A stretch of 64,000 bases of DNA, from NCBI RefSeq assembly GCF_008727775.1, contig NZ_CP044232.1, forward strand, positions 3,410,001 through 3,474,000, given 5' to 3'. Origin of the DNA: Microbacterium lushaniae. Lineage in GTDB: Bacteria > Actinomycetota > Actinomycetes > Actinomycetales > Microbacteriaceae. Positions 9,879-17,533 of the stretch are shown piece by piece. A program made the translations under genes and the position numbers. The notes beneath the pieces are model-generated. The model saw only the letters and a list, made by a program, of their open reading frames with translations. It did not search any database and was not told the DNA's origin. The number at the start of each line of letters is the position of its first letter. The stretch's first letter is position 1.

Positions 9879-10471
9879 CCACGGCGCCACGGACGGCGGA
9901 TGCCGCTCCCGCCGTGGACCGCGAGCGCGCCGTCGCCGCGGTCCGCGAGCTGCTCTCGGCCGTCGGTGAAGACGTCGAGCGCCTGGGCCTCATGCGCACG
10001 CCCGAGCGCGTCGCCGATCTCTATCTGGAACTGTTCTCCGGCATCGGGCGCGACCCCGCGTCGGCCCTCGGCGCCCCCGTCGCCCTCACCGAGAACGAAC
10101 AGCCCGGCGAGCTCGTAGGCGTCACCGGCATCCCCTTCCGGTCGGTGTGCGAGCATCATCTCCTGCCCTTCGAGGGCACGGTCGACGTGTTCTATGCACC
10201 CTCCCGTCACATCGCCGGCCTGAGCCGCGTCGCCCGCCTCGTCGACGCGGCCTCCCGGCGCCCGCAGCTGCAGGAGCGCCTCGGCCAGCAGATCGTCGAC
10301 GCCATGATGGCCGTCCTGAGCCCGCACGGCGTCGCGGTGCGGATCGAGGCGGCCCACGGCTGCGTCGCGCACCTGGAGCCGGCGGCCGCATCCGCGCGCG
10401 CGGTCACCGTCGCCACGGCCGGCACGCTTCCCGGCGACCTGTGGCGGCTCGCCGCAACGGCGCAGGCCTGA
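9875..10471 (+). CDS. folE: GTP cyclohydrolase I family protein (divergent FolE)
   Basis: 198 residues with the FolE tunnelling fold and the zinc/active-site motif CEHHLLPF near residue 92. FolE makes dihydroneopterin triphosphate, the first step to THF, so a copy beside a THF-consuming demethylase could raise cofactor supply. However, the second zinc region reads AHGCVAHLEP. The cysteine is kept, but the usual C-M-x-x-R-G sequence, whose arginine contacts GTP phosphates in characterised FolE, is absent. The GLMRTPERVA motif is intact. It is translationally coupled to PadR. It may be a specialised or functionally altered FolE; a housekeeping copy would be expected elsewhere. Confidence 0.8.
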   Translation: MTTAPRTADAAPAVDRERAVAAVRELLSAVGEDVERLGLMRTPERVADLYLELFSGIGRDPASALGAPVALTENEQPGELVGVTGIPFRSVCEHHLLPFEGTVDVFYAPSRHIAGLSRVARLVDAASRRPQLQERLGQQIVDAMMAVLSPHGVAVRIEAAHGCVAHLEPAAASARAVTVATAGTLPGDLWRLAATAQA

Positions 10472-10489
10472 GGACGATCGGCAGGAGGA

Positions 10490-10532
10490 CGCCGCAGTCC
10501 CCCGGCTCGAGTCGAACCGGGGGACTGCGGCG
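10490..10532. terminator. Bidirectional terminator between folE and dhaK
   Basis: Perfect 16-base inverted repeat, arms 10490-10505 and 10517-10532 with an 11-base loop. It fills the gap between the convergent FolE-like gene and the dhaK operon and ends six bases from the dhaK stop. Confidence 0.8.
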
Positions 10533-10537
10533 GTCGG

Positions 10538-11533
10538 TCAGAAGACGCGGACGGCGATCTCCGCGGGGGCGGCCAGGAGCTGCTCGATCTCCTCGTCCAC
10601 CCGGACGGCGGTCACCGACAACCCGGCCATGTCGAGCGATGTGCAGTACTCGCCGACGTACGACCGGGTGACCTGCGCCCCTCCGGCGGTGATCGCGCGG
10701 TGGGCGATGCCGTAGGCGAGATAGAGCTCGCTGATCGGCGTTCCGCCCAGCCCGTTGATCATCAGCGCCAGCCGGTCAGCGCCGGTCACCTGCAGGTCGG
10801 TCGCGACCGCCTCCACGAGGTCGTTCACCATCTGGTCTGCGGATGCGAGCTCGACGCGCATGCGCCCCGGCTCCCCGTGGATGCCCACGCCGAACTCCAC
10901 CTTGTCCGGTTCGAGGTCGAACAGCGGCGTGCCCTTGGACGGCGGAGTGCATGCGGTCAGCGCGAGCCCCATGGTGCGCGTGGCGGCATTCACCTTCTCG
11001 CCGATGCGGACGAGCTCGTCCAGATCGGCGCCCGCTTCTGCGGCGGCCCCGACGGCCTTCATGACGAAGAAGTTGCCGGCAACCCCACGGCGGCCCACGG
11101 TGTACAGCGAATCCTGCACCGCGACATCGTCGTCGACGAAGAGGGTGCGCACGTCGATCCCCTCGGCCGACGCCATCTCCTGCGCCATCTCGAACGCCAT
11201 CCGGTCCCCCGTGTAGTTATTCACGATGAGGAGGACGCCTTTGCTCGAGGCGAGCCGCTTGATGGTCTCGTAGACGTAGTCGACGGGCGGGGCCGCGAAA
11301 ACGTCTCCCGGGCACGCAGCGGTCAGCATGCCGGGGCCGACGGTCATCACATGCGCCGGCTCATGGCCGGAGCCAGACCCCTGGATGATCGTCACGCGCT
11401 CGTCGCTGGGCGCATCGCTGCGGTGGATCAGGTTGTACTCGGGGACGTAGACGAGCGTGTCGGGATTGGCCAGGGCCAGCCCCTGCAGCATCTCGGCGAC
11501 GAAGTCTTTCGGGTCGTTGACGAACTTCTTCAT
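10538..11533 (-). CDS. dhaK: Dihydroxyacetone kinase-like subunit DhaK
   Basis: 331-residue DhaK domain. It carries the GSGSGHEPAH phosphate-loop region near residue 50, VNNYTGDRMAFEMA, and GVGIHGEPGR, whose histidine forms the hemiaminal with the ketose substrate. DhaK binds dihydroxyacetone or a larger ketose such as erythrulose, and DhaL phosphorylates it. It lies one base after dhaL. No DhaM phosphotransfer subunit or PTS gene is present, so the phosphoryl donor (ATP or PTS) is unclear. It is last in the operon SDR, aldolase, HAD, dhaL, dhaK, which suggests a C3-C5 keto compound produced by the pathway. Confidence 0.9.
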   Translation of the reverse strand: MKKFVNDPKDFVAEMLQGLALANPDTLVYVPEYNLIHRSDAPSDERVTIIQGSGSGHEPAHVMTVGPGMLTAACPGDVFAAPPVDYVYETIKRLASSKGVLLIVNNYTGDRMAFEMAQEMASAEGIDVRTLFVDDDVAVQDSLYTVGRRGVAGNFFVMKAVGAAAEAGADLDELVRIGEKVNAATRTMGLALTACTPPSKGTPLFDLEPDKVEFGVGIHGEPGRMRVELASADQMVNDLVEAVATDLQVTGADRLALMINGLGGTPISELYLAYGIAHRAITAGGAQVTRSYVGEYCTSLDMAGLSVTAVRVDEEIEQLLAAPAEIAVRVF

Positions 11534-11534
11534 G

Positions 11535-12203
11535 TCATTCCTTTCGTGGGGACGCGTCGCCGCCCTGACGCTCGGGCCACCTGTCGGCGACGCGCTCGGC
11601 GAGGACGGCCAGGGCCACTGCGCCGGCATCGGGCGACCCGATGCTGCGCTCGCCCGAGTAGCTCGCGCGGCCGCGCCGCGCCTGCAGTTGCGTCGTCCGC
11701 TCCGCGGCCGCCCTCATCTCCTGGGCGAAGCGCTGAACGGCAGCGGAGGAGTCCGCGCCGGCGGCGATGGCCTCTTCCAGTGCATCCGTGGCCGGTACCA
11801 GAGCGTCCAGGAGGGTTTTGTCTCCCAGTTCCGCCTTCCCGCGGGCCTGGATGCCCTCGACGGCGGCGCGGAGCATCGACACGACCGTCGCGCCGTCCAG
11901 GCTCTCGGCCGTCTTGGCGGTCATCGCCGCGCGGAGGAACCCCGTTCCCCAGATCGGACCGGAGGTGCCGCCGACCCGGCTGGAGATGGTCATGGCAGCT
12001 GCTTGGATCATCGCGGCGGCGCTCTGCGTGGGGTAGTCCGGCAAGTCCTCCAGAACCTTCTCGAACCCGCGCGCGAGGGAGAAGCCGAAATCGCCGTCTC
12101 CCACCACCGCGTCCAGGTCGCCGAAGTAGGTCTCCTTCTCGACGATCTCGGCGGCGACCGTTTCCAGCACGAACCGCGTCACGTTGACGTCTGCGGCGCT
12201 CAT
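11535..12203 (-). CDS. dhaL: Dihydroxyacetone kinase-like subunit DhaL
   Basis: 222-residue nucleotide-binding DhaL subunit. The metal-binding GDGDFGFSLARG motif (residues about 36-47), the SRVGGTSGPIWGTGF lid and the C-terminal RASYSGERSIGSPDAGA are all canonical. It supplies the phosphoryl group to the ketose bound by DhaK. The start at 12203 overlaps the stop of the HAD phosphatase by four bases. Separate DhaK and DhaL subunits without DhaM are seen in several sugar-acid and polyol pathways. Confidence 0.9.
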   Translation of the reverse strand: MSAADVNVTRFVLETVAAEIVEKETYFGDLDAVVGDGDFGFSLARGFEKVLEDLPDYPTQSAAAMIQAAAMTISSRVGGTSGPIWGTGFLRAAMTAKTAESLDGATVVSMLRAAVEGIQARGKAELGDKTLLDALVPATDALEEAIAAGADSSAAVQRFAQEMRAAAERTTQLQARRGRASYSGERSIGSPDAGAVALAVLAERVADRWPERQGGDASPRKE

Positions 12204-12940
12204 GATTCCTCCGTCGTGTGTGCGATCCCGAGGGCCCGCACGTGTTCGATGTCTGTCAGGGTCGTCGTGGCCAGGTCCTCCAGGACGAGGGACGCCCCCT
12301 CGAAGTCCTCACCGCCGGTGTAGGCGCTCTTGGTGACGATCGTCGCGATTCCCGCCCCCACGGCGGCACGCAGACCGATGGAACTGTCCTCGATCACGAC
12401 AGCGTCCGACGCTCCGATGCCCAGTTCGGCGAGGGCATGCAGGTAGATGTCCGGCGCGGGCTTCTTGCGGGGAACGACGTCTCCGGCGAACACACGGAAC
12501 TCCGCCGCCAGGTCTTCTCCGACGGCACGTGTCAGCACAGCCCGGACCGACGGCTCCGCGGAGGTCGACGCGACCGCGAGGGCCCACCCCTGCTCATGAG
12601 CCTCGCGGGCCAGACGCTCCACACCGGGGCGCGGATCGATACGCCCCTCAGCGATGAGCGCCGTGTACAGGTCGGTCTTGCGACGATGCATGGCGGCGAT
12701 GAGCTCGTCCTGCGCCGCCGCATCCGCCGGGAACTCCGCCCAGCGTGCAGCCAGTTCGGGCGTGAACTCGCTCCGCATGCGCTCCTTGCCGCCCCCGATG
12801 CGCACCTTCTCGCCGTAGACGTCCGTCGACCACTCGATGGGGACCCCGAACTCGCGGAACGTCTGGTTGAACGCCGGCAGATGTCCGTGCATCTCGGTGT
12901 CGGCGAGCACACCGTCGCAGTCGAAGATCAGCGCGGGCAT
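12200..12940 (-). CDS. HAD-superfamily phosphatase (CbbY/beta-phosphoglucomutase-like)
   Basis: 246 residues with all HAD motifs: nucleophile and acid Asp in DCDGVLADTE, motif II Ser in VASTSAEPS, motif III Lys in RKKPAPDIY, and motif IV acidic VIEDSSIG. A helical cap between motifs I and II places it with CbbY/Gph-like sugar phosphatases. It would dephosphorylate, or possibly isomerise, a sugar phosphate. I prefer the ATG at 12940, one base from the aldolase stop, with GGAAGG upstream inside the aldolase gene; a start six codons earlier is possible. Coupling to aldolase and Dha kinase points to sugar-phosphate metabolism. Confidence 0.87.
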   Translation of the reverse strand: MPALIFDCDGVLADTEMHGHLPAFNQTFREFGVPIEWSTDVYGEKVRIGGGKERMRSEFTPELAARWAEFPADAAAQDELIAAMHRRKTDLYTALIAEGRIDPRPGVERLAREAHEQGWALAVASTSAEPSVRAVLTRAVGEDLAAEFRVFAGDVVPRKKPAPDIYLHALAELGIGASDAVVIEDSSIGLRAAVGAGIATIVTKSAYTGGEDFEGASLVLEDLATTTLTDIEHVRALGIAHTTEES

Positions 12941-12941
12941 G

Positions 12942-13799
12942 TCAGGCCTTCCCCGCACTGCCGAAGGTGTCGCACAGACCGACCACGAGATCGACGACCT
13001 CCTGGCGCGTGTGCCGGAACAGCGACGGCGGATCCCACGTGCCGGCGGCCTGCGCGCGCGTGAGGAAGTCGAGTTCCGCCTTCATGAACCGCTCCTTCAG
13101 CGCCGTGGAGATGTTGACCTTGGCGCACCCCCGGGCGATCAGATCGCGGAACTGATCGTCGCTCAGACCGCTTCCGCCGTGCAGCGCGATGGGGACGGGG
13201 CGACTTTCGACGATCTGCGTGATGCGCTCACCGTCGAGCACCGGTGTGCTCTTGTAGGAGCCGTGCGCATTGCCGATCGCCGGCGCGAACACGTCGACCC
13301 CCGTCGCCTCCAGGAACGCCAGCTGCACCTCGAGGCTCTGCCGCTGGCTCTCCTCGTCGGAGCCGTGATCGTCCTCGACGCCCTGGATCGACTCGATCTC
13401 GCCCTCCACGTGCGCCCCGAAGCGGCGCGCTTCGGCGACGACCTCGATGGTCTGTCGCTGGTTCTCCTCGACGGGCAGTTCGGATGCGTCGAAGAGCACC
13501 GAGTTCCAGCCGTGCTGAAGGCACGTCGTGATGACGTCGCGGTCGGGGCAGTGATCCAGGTGCAGCGAGACCGGCACCGGGATGTCGCGGGTGAGATCGT
13601 CCCACATCGCCTTGATGAAGCTCGCGCCCAGGCTCCGCACCGTCTTGACGGAGGTCTGGACGATCACCGGCGACTGTGCCTGCACCGCTCCGGCGAGAAC
13701 GGCCTCGAGGGTGAGGTCGTTGAAGATGTTGACCGCAGGGACGCCGTAGCGCTCTGCGAACGAGCGGCCGACGATCTCGGTGAGGGGGACGACAGGCAT
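12942..13799 (-). CDS. Class II fructose-bisphosphate aldolase family protein
   Basis: 285-residue zinc-dependent aldolase with motifs LHLDHCPD (zinc histidine and catalytic Asp), the acidic EGEIESIQG, PAIGNAHGSY and ALHGGSG phosphate loop. The family splits ketose bisphosphates or tagatose/fructose phosphates into two trioses. The GNAHG (rather than GTSHG) variant and the genomic link with DhaKL, HAD and an SDR suggest a non-glycolytic substrate. The ATG at 13799 follows AAGGAG. It lies 24 bases after the SDR gene in the same operon. Confidence 0.88.
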   Translation of the reverse strand: MPVVPLTEIVGRSFAERYGVPAVNIFNDLTLEAVLAGAVQAQSPVIVQTSVKTVRSLGASFIKAMWDDLTRDIPVPVSLHLDHCPDRDVITTCLQHGWNSVLFDASELPVEENQRQTIEVVAEARRFGAHVEGEIESIQGVEDDHGSDEESQRQSLEVQLAFLEATGVDVFAPAIGNAHGSYKSTPVLDGERITQIVESRPVPIALHGGSGLSDDQFRDLIARGCAKVNISTALKERFMKAELDFLTRAQAAGTWDPPSLFRHTRQEVVDLVVGLCDTFGSAGKA

Positions 13800-13823
13800 G
13801 GGCGTTCTCCTTGGGGACGTGGA

Positions 13824-14726
13824 TCAGGAATCGCGCAGGCGCGCGGACTGCGCGCGGTACTCGTCGAAGGTGCGGGCGCGCTCGGCGGCCGCATCCGGGT
13901 CGGTGACGCAGTCGTCGTACGCGGCCAGGATGCTGTCGAAGTGCGCACGCAGGCCGTCGCGGGTCTCCGTGAAGGGGAGCACCCAGAACCGGTCGGCGAC
14001 GATCGCCTCCCGGACGTGCTCGGCGAGTTCCACCGGGTCCATCCCGCCGGCGTACAGACGACGCTGCAGCTCGATGAACCGCTCGTCGGTGATGAAGCTC
14101 GAGCCCGAAGCCAGTTCGGCGGGCCGGCGATCGAGCGTGTGCGCGATGTCGGAACGGACGCTCGCGGGGCACAGCACGCTGACCCCGATTCCCTGCGCGG
14201 GAAGCGTCAGCGCGTAGCTCTCCATGAGGTTGATCACGGCGGCCTTGGAGGCGGCGTAGATGGCTGCGCTGGGACTTCCCTGGAACCCGCCCATCGACGC
14301 GACGGACACGATGTGCCCGTCTGTCCCGCCGGCGAGCATCCGGGGCAGGAGGGTCACGATGCCGTTGACCACCCCGCCGAAGTTGACGCCCATGATCCAG
14401 TCGAAGTCGGCATAGGAGGCCTCCTCGAGCGGGCCGAAGCCGTTCACCCCGGCCGTGTTGAACAGGAGCGACGGAGCGGCGCCCCACCGGGCCTCGATGT
14501 CGTCCGCCGCGCGCTCCCACGCGACGCGGTCGCGCACGTCGAGCTGCAGCGGGTGCACGTCGATACCCCGAGCGCGAAGGGTCTCGGCTGCGGCTTGGAG
14601 GGCCTCTTCGCGCATGTCGACGATCGTCACGCGGCAGCCCAGATCGCCGAAGACCTGCGCCTGGCCGAACCCGACCCCGGATGCGCCGCCGGTGATCACC
14701 GCCACCCGGCCCGCGAAGTCCTGCAC
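13824..14726 (-). CDS. Short-chain dehydrogenase/reductase, paralogue of the gene at 22089
   Basis: 300-residue classical SDR with cofactor motif TGGASGVG, FNTAGVNG in place of NNAG, and catalytic YAASK. It would interconvert an alcohol and ketone with NAD(P). It is strikingly similar to the SDR at 22089 in the region LLFNTAGVNGFG through MESYA, showing a shared origin. The GTG start at 14726 follows GGAAGGAG. It heads the aldolase-HAD-DhaL-DhaK operon, and a perfect GTCTCA-N3-TGAGAC palindrome lies about 70 bases upstream, tying the operon to the 19-33 kb genes. Confidence 0.87.
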   Translation of the reverse strand: MQDFAGRVAVITGGASGVGFGQAQVFGDLGCRVTIVDMREEALQAAAETLRARGIDVHPLQLDVRDRVAWERAADDIEARWGAAPSLLFNTAGVNGFGPLEEASYADFDWIMGVNFGGVVNGIVTLLPRMLAGGTDGHIVSVASMGGFQGSPSAAIYAASKAAVINLMESYALTLPAQGIGVSVLCPASVRSDIAHTLDRRPAELASGSSFITDERFIELQRRLYAGGMDPVELAEHVREAIVADRFWVLPFTETRDGLRAHFDSILAAYDDCVTDPDAAAERARTFDEYRAQSARLRDS

Positions 14727-14797
14727 CGTGCGCTCCTTCCCCGGCCGCGCTGCCCTGCGCGGCCCTTGCCAGCATCTCCCAGGACGGCTGCCGTGGC

Positions 14798-14816
14798 GCG
14801 TCTCACTGTGAGACGC
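14798..14816. promoter_or_regulatory. GTCTCA-N3-TGAGAC palindrome, copy 1
   Basis: GCGTCTCACTGTGAGACGC is a perfect palindrome of nine-base arms around one central base. It lies upstream of the SDR-aldolase-HAD-DhaL-DhaK operon, in the gap before the AraC gene. The same core recurs at 19047 and 31051. Confidence 0.75.
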
Positions 14817-14825
14817 CCGGCGCCG

Positions 14826-15770
14826 TCAGAGGTCGAGGGCCTGCGACCGCCATTGCGTGGGGGACATGCCGAACGCGACCCGGAACAGGCGGGAGAAGTG
14901 TGCGGGGTGCCGGAAGCCGTGCTCCGCGGCGATCTGAGCGACCCCCCGCTCCGAGGCCGATGTACGGGCGAGCGCCGCGCGGGCACGCTCGAGGCGTCGT
15001 GTCCGCACCCACTGCGTGACGCTCGTCCCGTGCGCTGTGAAGGCCGCCTGCAGCTGCCGCCGCGACACCGACAGAGCGCTCGCCAGCGCGTCGACCCCGA
15101 GGTGCGGGTCCGCGATGCGGTCTTCGATCCTGCCCACGGCGCGGCTGTAGACGTCGGTCAACCCGCCCGGGCTCACAGGCGGGGCGGCGGCGAGCAGGCT
15201 CGCTTCGAACATGCCGACGAGGCATCGCACCACGAGCGGCGCCGTCGGCCCGCGGAGCAGGTTCATGTCTCGGGCGAGCGCGCGGACGAAGGCCAGCAGA
15301 ACCGGGCCGACGCCCTCCCGGGATGCCAAGGGCTCCCCGAAGGGCACACCCGGCCGCGCCAGCGCAGCCCGGAGATCGTCCCTCGGCAACCGTGCGACGA
15401 AGAGAGCGAACTCGGCGTCGAACTCCCACGACGACGGCACACCCCAGGACGAAACCAGATGATCACCTGGGCGAAGCGTCCGAGTGCCGCTCTCCGTGGT
15501 CAATCGACTGCTCCCCGACAGCTGCACGACGGCGAGCACGACGTCCTCCCCACCCGCACGCACCTGGTCGGCCGAACGCACGATGGCGTGCGGGTGCGCG
15601 CGCACCCGCAGAATCGCGATGGATCTGTCGTCGATCACCCGCCGGGTCACCGCGCCCTCGAAATTGTCCGCCAGGCCGTCACCGACCCACCCGGCGCCGC
15701 GGCGGATCACCGGGAAGTGGGTCGCCCACTCCCGGAAGCTCCGTGTGACAAGGTCCAGCTCCGTCGCCAT
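14826..15770 (-). CDS. AraC/XylS-family transcriptional activator
   Basis: 314 residues. An N-terminal AraC-binding-like domain (about 1-190, with the cupin-like LRPGDHLVSSWG) is followed by two C-terminal helix-turn-helix motifs: ALASALSVSRRQLQAAFTAHG and VAQIAAEHGFRHPAHFSRLFRVAFGMSPTQWR. The layout matches XylS/NitR-type activators that respond to small aromatic or nitrile-type ligands. It starts at an ATG preceded by GGAGGCGG. It is divergent from the VAO-type oxidase at 15935, which it plausibly activates. Confidence 0.88.
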   Translation of the reverse strand: MATELDLVTRSFREWATHFPVIRRGAGWVGDGLADNFEGAVTRRVIDDRSIAILRVRAHPHAIVRSADQVRAGGEDVVLAVVQLSGSSRLTTESGTRTLRPGDHLVSSWGVPSSWEFDAEFALFVARLPRDDLRAALARPGVPFGEPLASREGVGPVLLAFVRALARDMNLLRGPTAPLVVRCLVGMFEASLLAAAPPVSPGGLTDVYSRAVGRIEDRIADPHLGVDALASALSVSRRQLQAAFTAHGTSVTQWVRTRRLERARAALARTSASERGVAQIAAEHGFRHPAHFSRLFRVAFGMSPTQWRSQALDL

Positions 15771-15934
15771 ATCCGCCTCCGTCGGCGGACGCCCGCCTTC
15801 CCCGTTGCTATCACGATCGCGCAGACGACGTGATCATCTGCGCAGACCGTGTCCGTCTCAGGCGTGCAGTCTCGGATCCTGTGAGTCGAGCGCGCACGCC
15901 GGCCCGCACCTGACCACCGACCCGGAGGATGCCG

Positions 15935-17533
15935 ATGACCACCGCACCGACGGAGCAACCGGAGCAGGGAGTGACCCCGGATATCGTGCGACGACTGATC
16001 GCGATCGTCGGAGCCGACGCGGTGACAGCGCAGGACGATCTGATGTCCGACCCCGATTGGCCATTGCGCGATCCGTACTGGGTCCCGGGCGACGAAACCT
16101 ACACCGCCGGCGTGGCCGTACACCCCACGACGACCGAACAGGTGCAGGAGATCGTGCGACTGGCCAACGAGACCGGCCTGCCGGTGAGCACGCATTCCCA
16201 GGGTCGCAACAACGGGTACGGCGGTTCCTCGCCTCGCGTCGGCGGCTCCATCTCCCTGAGCCTGCGGCGGATGAACCGGGTTCTGGAGATCAATGAGGAG
16301 CTGGCCTATGCGGTCGTCGAGCCCGGTGTGCGGTGGTTCGACCTGTACGACGAGCTCCGCGCGCGCGGGTCCAGGCTCCAGGTATCGGTACCTGATCTGG
16401 GTTGGGGCAGCGTCGTGGGCAATTCCCTCGACAACGGCGTGACCTATCTTCCCTACGGCGCGGACTTCCAAGCTCCGTGCGGGATGGAGGTGGTCCTGCC
16501 GGACGGGTCGCTCCTGCGGACCGGAATGGGCGCGATGCCCGACAACCCGGCGTGGCACACGTACAAGCGCGGGGTCGGCCCGACCCTCGATCCGCTCTTC
16601 ATCCAATCGAATTTCGGCATCGTGGTCCGGATGGGCGTGTGGCTCATGCCGTCGCCGGAGGCGTATGCACCGCTGCTGCTCACCGTCGCGGCCGACGGTG
16701 ATCTTCCGCGCGCGATCGATACGGTCCGCGAACTGCGCCTCGCCAACCGGCTGCGGGGGGTCCCGAGCTTCTACAACACACTCATGGCGGCCACGATGAC
16801 CGGTGTGGCCGACGTCATCGCGCGGGCCGAGAAGGGGTTCCTTCCCGACGACGACGTCCAGCGGATCGCCGACGAGACCGGCCTGGGCCGCTGGTACCTC
16901 CGCAGCGCCCTCTGGGGGTCACGGGCGGAGGTCGACCTGCAGGTTCGTCAGGTCCGGGAGGCATGGGAGCGGATCCCTGGATCCACCCTGTCCGTGCAGG
17001 GGGTCTACGGCCCCGACGAGTACGCCCGCATCGCCTCGATCTCCGATCGCATCACGGCGGGCGTGCCGAACCTGGATGTCATCAAGCACAAGGGCGAAGG
17101 TTTCGGCCACATCGGCATCGCCCCCATCGTGCCGATGGTGGGCGATCACGTGATGGAGGTCGTCGATCTGGTGCGCGACATCATCGAGCAGCGCACCGGA
17201 TTGAACTACAAGGCCGGGATCCTCGTCGTGAACGAGCGCTCCTGCGCACTCGTGTCCTCGATCAACTTCGACCCCCGCGATCCGGATCAGGCGCGCGCCG
17301 CCTACGCCACGGCGCGCGAACTGGTGGCGGAGCTGGCTGCCCGCGGCTACAGCGAATACCGCGCCCATCTCGACTTCATGGAGGATGTAGCCGGGTTCAT
17401 GTCGTGGAACGATCACGCCTACCGGCGATTCGTCACCCGCATCAAAGACGCGATCGACCCCGCAGGCGTGCTGAGCCCCGGCCGCTACGGCATCTGGCCT
17501 TCGTCGCGCGGCAGCCACCCGCCGCGGTCGTAG
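15935..17533 (+). CDS. VAO-type FAD oxidase (vanillyl-alcohol/eugenol oxidase or 4-cresol dehydrogenase-like)
   Basis: 532 residues, close to the ~526-560 of eugenol oxidase and vanillyl-alcohol oxidase. The N-terminal FAD domain (HPTTTEQVQEIVRLAN, GRNNGYGG, DLGWGSVVGNSLDNG, SNFGIVVRMGVWLMP) and C-terminal end LSPGRYGIWP follow that subfamily closely. These enzymes oxidise para-alkyl or para-hydroxymethyl phenols at the benzylic carbon, giving for example vanillin or coniferyl alcohol. The ATG at 15935 is better spaced from GGAGG than the one at 15929. Its 3' end overlaps the convergent HpaB-like gene by 49 bases. The exact phenol is unknown. Confidence 0.88.
   Translation: MTTAPTEQPEQGVTPDIVRRLIAIVGADAVTAQDDLMSDPDWPLRDPYWVPGDETYTAGVAVHPTTTEQVQEIVRLANETGLPVSTHSQGRNNGYGGSSPRVGGSISLSLRRMNRVLEINEELAYAVVEPGVRWFDLYDELRARGSRLQVSVPDLGWGSVVGNSLDNGVTYLPYGADFQAPCGMEVVLPDGSLLRTGMGAMPDNPAWHTYKRGVGPTLDPLFIQSNFGIVVRMGVWLMPSPEAYAPLLLTVAADGDLPRAIDTVRELRLANRLRGVPSFYNTLMAATMTGVADVIARAEKGFLPDDDVQRIADETGLGRWYLRSALWGSRAEVDLQVRQVREAWERIPGSTLSVQGVYGPDEYARIASISDRITAGVPNLDVIKHKGEGFGHIGIAPIVPMVGDHVMEVVDLVRDIIEQRTGLNYKAGILVVNERSCALVSSINFDPRDPDQARAAYATARELVAELAARGYSEYRAHLDFMEDVAGFMSWNDHAYRRFVTRIKDAIDPAGVLSPGRYGIWPSSRGSHPPRS

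Noticed and set aside
12837..15833. Very long plus-strand open frame (998 codons)
   Set aside because: It runs antisense across aldolase, SDR and AraC genes with clear families and shows only low-complexity Arg/Asp/Gly-rich translation.
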